Source: Cytauxzoon felis
Lineage: Eukaryota; Apicomplexa; Aconoidasida; Piroplasmida; Theileriidae
Assembly: GCA_020283715.1 (NCBI GenBank)
Contig: JAIQCW010000246.1
Span: 1-21,245 of the forward strand
Direction: 5' to 3'
DNA length: 21,245 bases
Each line of letters starts with the position of its first letter. The first letter of the stretch is position 1. The translations under genes were made by a program, and so were the position numbers. Shown here one piece after another: positions 17,005 to 21,245 of the stretch. The notes below the pieces were generated by a model that was not told the origin of the DNA, searched no databases, and saw nothing but the letters and a program-made list of their open reading frames with translations.

Positions 17005-18432
17005 TCATTTTAACATTTCTCTTCTAACGTCTACGTTAAATGCGTTTAGTATTGTTTTCTTAGCCACCTTAGACGCGGCGATGAACCAAAATTTGAAGCC
17101 CCTATATCTCGTATAACCTTCAGTTGGCCAATGATCCCATTCAGCTTTTCTATAAATTTGTAGGTACGCGTCACCCAAGAAACCTGTATAACTCAGAATG
17201 GCAAGTGATATAATAAATACAAATGTTATAACATCACCGTTAGGTGTACCGGTCTGCATACCAACTCCACCTACACCAACAGCTTTAAGACCTTCTTGTG
17301 CAGTTACAAATGATACCGTCAGGAATCCAGCCCAGAATGTATTACCCTGCACATGTCTATGGAAGAATGAATCTGGGTAATGGAGTACTGTAAAGAAGAT
17401 GTAAATACAAAAGAGGGCATAGGCTTCAATTATCCATGAGAAGTTCCACCACCACTTGTCTTTCCACTTATTACTTGGCCCATGACAATTTGCGTCTAAA
17501 ATACATACGATTATAGATGGAATAGGTTGTACAAACAAATTTACAAGTTCAATCTTATAACCAGTATAAGGATCTACTAATTGAAAAGGAGCTATACCGG
17601 GATATACACAGTAGAAAGCACTTAGAGAGAATGCTACAATCATGAAAGGAGACCAGGTCCATGGTTCCTGTAAAACTTGCCATAAAGTATCTCCAGTTCC
17701 ATCACCACCTTTTCCATCTTGGTCAGAACTGCCATTACACTTTTTTCCACCGCTAGTTTCTTGTTTTTCACCGGTTTCTCCATTAAAATAACAGAGTCCA
17801 CAATGCATGGTCCAACAACAGGCTGTTAAATACGTAAAAACAGAATTTGCTACAATTTGTCCATAAACAAGCCAGTAGTCAACGTCATCCATAAGATACT
17901 TATCTGCAAAATATAAAAATACTTTATGATATACTGTTACAAAAACAGCAGAGAGAGGTGCTCCAGCACTTGTGTAACTGATAGACCCAGGTTCAACACC
18001 AACTGTAAAACTATAATTCAGAGTAAAGACGAATTGATGTGCTATAAGAGTCCACATGTAAAGGTTAGGATCACCCAATTCACCTCCATAAGAATAAACG
18101 TAAAGAGTCAATAATGAGAATAAGTACATTAACCAATTGGTGATAGTAGATAATATAGCCTTAGCCAACATAGATTTTTGTGCAGGTATACCAATTATAT
18201 ACCCCAAAGTGATACCTACAAGACCAATTAATTCCATAGGATTGTGGCATAAATTGATAAATAAACCGATCTTATCCAATGGTAGATGGAATCTAATAAC
18301 GGCATATTTAGCACAAGCTATAGCTAATCTCAATTGTACCACCATAGTAAATCCCATTAAAAACATTGAAGTTTCCTTCAGTCCTGCTGGACTTTTATTA
18401 TTGGTAGCAGTTCCAGTAGCTGAAGCATCCAT
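17005..18432 (-). CDS. Multi-membrane-spanning protein, Tpr-like family, complete
   Basis: A single frame of 475 residues with no intron. About eleven hydrophobic segments can be counted, for example around residues 25-45, 55-80, 88-112, 125-147, 158-176, 185-215, 262-285, 305-322, 338-360, 378-400 and 408-428, with a polar Gly/Lys/Asp-rich loop at about 225-250 (SGGKKCNGSSDQDGKGGDG) between segments 6 and 7. An eleven-segment plan with a large loop after segment 6 is that of equilibrative nucleoside transporters, but I see no specific ENT signature. The better-supported statement is membership of a piroplasm-type expanded polytopic family, since the fragment at 1-399 is a paralogue. There is no cleavable signal peptide. 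The charged C-terminal tail (about 45 residues) is presumably cytosolic. Start: the first ATG, MDASATGTATNNKSP. Confidence 0.85.
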   Translation of the reverse strand: MDASATGTATNNKSPAGLKETSMFLMGFTMVVQLRLAIACAKYAVIRFHLPLDKIGLFINLCHNPMELIGLVGITLGYIIGIPAQKSMLAKAILSTITNWLMYLFSLLTLYVYSYGGELGDPNLYMWTLIAHQFVFTLNYSFTVGVEPGSISYTSAGAPLSAVFVTVYHKVFLYFADKYLMDDVDYWLVYGQIVANSVFTYLTACCWTMHCGLCYFNGETGEKQETSGGKKCNGSSDQDGKGGDGTGDTLWQVLQEPWTWSPFMIVAFSLSAFYCVYPGIAPFQLVDPYTGYKIELVNLFVQPIPSIIVCILDANCHGPSNKWKDKWWWNFSWIIEAYALFCIYIFFTVLHYPDSFFHRHVQGNTFWAGFLTVSFVTAQEGLKAVGVGGVGMQTGTPNGDVITFVFIISLAILSYTGFLGDAYLQIYRKAEWDHWPTEGYTRYRGFKFWFIAASKVAKKTILNAFNVDVRREMLK

Positions 18433-19170
18433 TTTGGAAGTATGTGTATGTCAACCGTATCTTCAAATATTTAAAGCCTATTTAAAATTACATAAAACAA
18501 ACGTTGCGATAAATAAGACTATAGTACATTAAACATTGCGATATTTTTGCGATTATGCTACATTCTTGCTCAAATGTGCATTTACAATCCTACATTTCTA
18601 CATCATCCCTTGTGTCATTTTTACACATTCCATAAAATTAGGGATGATGTATCATGATGTGTTGAGTAGAATTAACCTTAATATACTACAAATTCATATT
18701 GGATATTGATATTACTTTACATTTCGTTATTATGGTCCTTCCACCCTGTATCCCAGATGTGGCCTTGGTGATTCCTCCATACTATTATACCCCAATTTGA
18801 TGAAAGCCATTTTATTCTTCAGTTAAATTAATAATCTATAGACAATCTACCTGATGTAAATAATTGAGGAAACATGTATATGGTAGAGGATTTAATGATA
18901 TAATTGTATAAATATTCATTTCATAATGAACAGGTATTCCAGTAACATAATCTCTAGTATGATAAAAATTTCCAACACATATGGAAGATTGTGGATTATT
19001 ATGGACTTTTTACGACTTGTAGTAATTTATAAAGTCATAGTTCCTATATTAATATCGAGTTACTTTATATTCATAATCTTCATATGTGACAACCATATCC
19101 CTAAATCAGTACCACCTTTTTGCTCCATTATTATCACTTCACTAAAGTATCCATAGTCTTTTAGTGTAGA
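18433..19170. other. AT-rich intergenic region upstream of the membrane-protein gene
   Basis: This holds the presumed promoter of the membrane-protein gene on the - strand. I see no RNA gene and no convincing coding frame: the 76-codon frame at 18926-19156 has no recognisable family and sits in simple AT-rich sequence. No dispersed-repeat arm is found here. Confidence 0.4.
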
Positions 19171-19240
19171 TCCACCGAAGGATCTTTCATTATTTTCACC
19201 ATTAGCCATGGAGGCTTCTTATATTTCCCTCCCCCTACCA
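19171..19240 (-). repeat. Degenerate fragment of the dispersed element, copy 12
   Basis: CCACCGAAGGATC, then CACCATTAGCCATGGAGGC and TTCTTATATTTCCCTCCCC resemble the end cassette and the start of a reverse-complemented B arm. The rest is lost. It appears to be an old decayed copy. Confidence 0.6.
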
Positions 19241-19463
19241 TTTTAACCACATAGTTCATGGCACATGGTAAATTACTATGTATGATCACCACCATTATCA
19301 GGTAAACAACTTTTACCACCATCCTTTCCTAGTAACTATACATATATAGTGAATTTAAAAAACACCATTAACCTTGGGTTATAGGGCGAATACACGATAA
19401 TTTTTCACACTACTAATGTCAATTGAAGATATATACATGAATATAATATACACTCACATATTA

Positions 19464-19511
19464 ATACAATTGAAGGAAGATGTATACTTGTATGATGATA
19501 TATTGATGTAT
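19464..19511 (+). repeat. Second copy of an intergenic sequence found at 661-708
   Basis: AATACAATTGAAGGA, then GATGTATA, TTGTATGA and TATAT occur here and at 661-708 with the same spacing and few differences. Both sites lie in AT-rich intergenic DNA near a member of the Tpr-like family. They are not part of the palindromic element. The rest of 19241-19714 is simple AT-rich sequence in which I see nothing else. Confidence 0.55.
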
Positions 19512-19714
19512 TAATATATATAATTATTACAATATATATAGTATATAACTACTAACATGAATTGGATATTATATAGTAACTATATTATACTAATAATAAT
19601 ACTAATTATATATACTTTAATAAAATTATTATAATATTATAAGAAGATTGTAAATGATTGAAAGAAGATATTTATTGTATTTAAATTAAGTAATTTACTT
19701 ATTATTAGAGTACT

Positions 19715-19805
19715 GGACCTCAGGTGGAACCCGTAGCTGATCTCAGGGAAGCGGAGGGGGAAGTAAATAGAGAAGGCCTCCACGCCGAGTGGAATGATTA
19801 GGTGG
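19715..19805 (+). repeat. Dispersed element, copy 13, single B arm
   Basis: GGACCTCAGGTGG, GGAACCCGTAGCTGATCTC, GGGAAGCGGAGGGGGAAG and GGCCTCCACGCCGAGTGG form one well-preserved B arm with its cassette and no partner arm. It lies 80 bases beyond the stop codon of the helical-repeat gene at 19885-20986. Copy 3 is the reciprocal case with only an A arm. Confidence 0.88.
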
Positions 19806-19884
19806 AGCTGAATACAGCGATTGAATCTAAGGTGATATAGTCTCCGGTTCCTTCGATCACTTTGTTCTTTGAAGAGAGTAAATT

Positions 19885-20986
19885 TCATTTATATTTATCA
19901 ATTAGGTGTTTGATCATATTGTATGATTTATGATTGATATTTGATGTTTGTGGTTCATTGTTTGTTAATTTATATATAGCATTGATAATGTATTCATCTA
20001 ATGATGTTTCATTTAATTCTTTTAATCCGTATGCGATTAGACCTAATTCTCTAAGATTGAATTGATCTTTTAATTTAATGAAATTATTATTGATATAATT
20101 TAAATCTAATGATAATTTCCATTTACCGATTATATATATAAGCTATAATGATATTAATATTAATATTTATATAACATACATTAGCGAATTGTATACAATT
20201 TATATTATCATATGATGTTAATTTACCCAACATTAATTCTACAATTGAATAATCTGGGGTATAATTAATAAATTTTTTTAAAAAAATAGGGGGAGAATAT
20301 TAATTTACCTTTTAATTTTAATTTTAATAATGAAGATAAGATGAATAATAATTGTTGTGTATCGGCTAAATGATATTTTGATTCTATTAATTTTATAATT
20401 TTATTTAATAATTGGGCATTAATAAATGATAATGTCATACCATTTAATATAATAGATAATTGATGTATTGATGCCTATAAAAAAGTATATAATATGTAAT
20501 GATAAGATATGAATATACCCATTCAATACATATAATAATATGTTGTGATAATGATGAAATATAATCATTTTTTAATTTATATGATGATTTACTAATTGAA
20601 TTAAATAATGAAATCATTGATCTTAAATCCATAATATTGAATTTATTTAATGAATCTAATATAAATGGTGATAAAATATCATATATATTATTATCATTAT
20701 TAAAATTATTTAATACATCTACTAATATCATAGAATAACCTTGAGGTGTTATACTGTCTCTATACTTTAATAATTCATCCAATAATTTTATAATCATATC
20801 CCTATCCTTAAATTTACAATAAATACCAATCAACTAAATATTAAATAAAATTTTTATAACAATAACATACCAATATCAAAGGATATGAATACTTTACAGT
20901 CGTCAATTGATCCAATACACGAATCCTAAATTTCATCACTATATCCTCATCACATACACCCATTCTGTCCAATGCATACAATATAC
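19885..20986 (-). CDS. Helical-repeat protein, OPR/RAP-like, 3' part (5' end beyond window)
   Basis: On the - strand the exons are 20986..20871, 20833..20519, 20474..20309, 20253..20180 and 20142..19885. All junctions are GT-AG and in phase over introns of 37, 44, 55 and 37 nt. About 309 residues are visible, all short helices rich in Leu, Ile and Asn (MIIKLLDELLKYRDSI, YSMILVDVLNNFN, LRSMISLFNSISKS, ELGLIAYGLKEL), the same type as the protein at 2599-6021. No RAP domain is seen before the stop (LIDKYK). An acceptor at 20987 (GATTATATATAG) shows that at least one exon lies further upstream, so the element from 21016 on is probably intronic. The family is assigned by repeat pattern only. Confidence 0.78.
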
Positions 20987-21015
20987 CTATATATAATCAA
21001 ATATACAACTACATT

Positions 21016-21245
21016 CCACTTGATGTCCAATCTACTCTACTTGAGGTCCAATCCATCTCTCTTCGTCCTGCAGACAGCTCTCCACCTGAGGTCTTCCCAC
21101 TCGCCGTGGAGGCCTCTTCTAATTACCTATCTCTAAAGAGTAGAGCCACTCCCGGAGATCGTGGCGAATGTAAGAATGTATTAGATTGGACCTCAAGTGG
21201 AGAACCCGAGAACGATCTCAGGGAGTTTGAGGGGGAAGTAAATAG
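21016..21245 (+). repeat. Dispersed palindromic element, copy 14, cut by the window end
   Basis: Arm A then arm B on the + strand, opposite to the host gene, in what appears to be an intron. It has both cassette types in tandem (CGTCCTGCAGACAGCTC, then CCACTCGCCGTGG). The frame is intact through both arms on the + strand: SSNYLSLKSRATPGDRGE ... EPENDLREFEGEVN. The right end lies beyond the window. Confidence 0.88.

Noticed and set aside
17005..18432. Direct assignment as an equilibrative nucleoside transporter
   Set aside because: About eleven membrane segments and a loop after the sixth fit, but I see no specific signature residue pattern. The safer call is a polytopic piroplasm family.
18926..19156. 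A 76-codon + frame with hydrophobic stretches
   Set aside because: It is AT-rich, Ile-rich composition without a recognisable family or splice partners. Hydrophobicity is expected by chance in such DNA.
421..21245. The regularly recurring repeats as a CRISPR array or satellite
   Set aside because: Spacing is irregular (hundreds to thousands of bases), copies are in both orientations, and host genes lie between them. The host is clearly a eukaryote.

Overview
The window is nuclear DNA from an apicomplexan parasite, most likely a piroplasm (Theileria, Cytauxzoon or Babesia group). The evidence is the AT-rich background, dense genes with many short GT-AG introns (mostly 35-65 nt), asparagine runs in proteins, and two members of a polytopic membrane-protein family resembling the expanded Tpr-like families of piroplasms. 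The genus is an inference.

Layout from left to right: the C-terminal end of a multi-membrane-spanning protein (1-399, +); a U-box cyclophilin of PPIL2 type (985-2497, -, one 40-nt intron); a nine-exon helical-repeat protein (2599-6021, +); an unrecognised 499-residue protein (6372-7871, -); a 1391-residue helical-repeat protein with a mitochondrial-type N-terminus (7982-12157, -); the casein kinase 2 beta subunit (12461-13675, +, four exons); a 181-residue conserved-looking unknown (13851-14882, +, five exons); an RluA-like pseudouridine synthase lacking its catalytic Asp (14888-15781, -); ribonuclease H2 subunit C (15858-16520, +, four exons); a complete membrane protein of the same family as the first gene (17005-18432, -); and the 3' portion of a third helical-repeat protein (19885-20986, -, continuing beyond the window). 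The three helical-repeat proteins look like the OPR/RAP/FASTK-type organelle RNA-binding proteins common in Apicomplexa, but no RAP domain is visible. The genes share no obvious pathway beyond this.

The outstanding feature is a GC-richer, palindromic, modular dispersed repeat present about 14 times in 21 kb. A full copy is about 210-280 bp. It has near-palindromic ends (CCACCTGAGGTC and its complement), swappable end cassettes, and two arms, A and B, which are diverged inverted copies of each other. Copies sit between genes, in introns and inside exons. In exons arm A always reads as variants of SSNYLSLKSKATPGDRG, and arm B, where present, as variants of PVADLREAEGEVNR. All five exonic copies lie in the same orientation relative to the host gene, and all three orientable intronic copies lie in the opposite one. 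The antisense of arm A has stops in all three frames and its sense strand has one open frame. The element therefore behaves like a protein-inserting palindromic element, comparable in concept to the Rickettsia palindromic elements. I know of no description of it in apicomplexans, but I could not search. Two of the exonic copies carry a second, nested family of short repeats.
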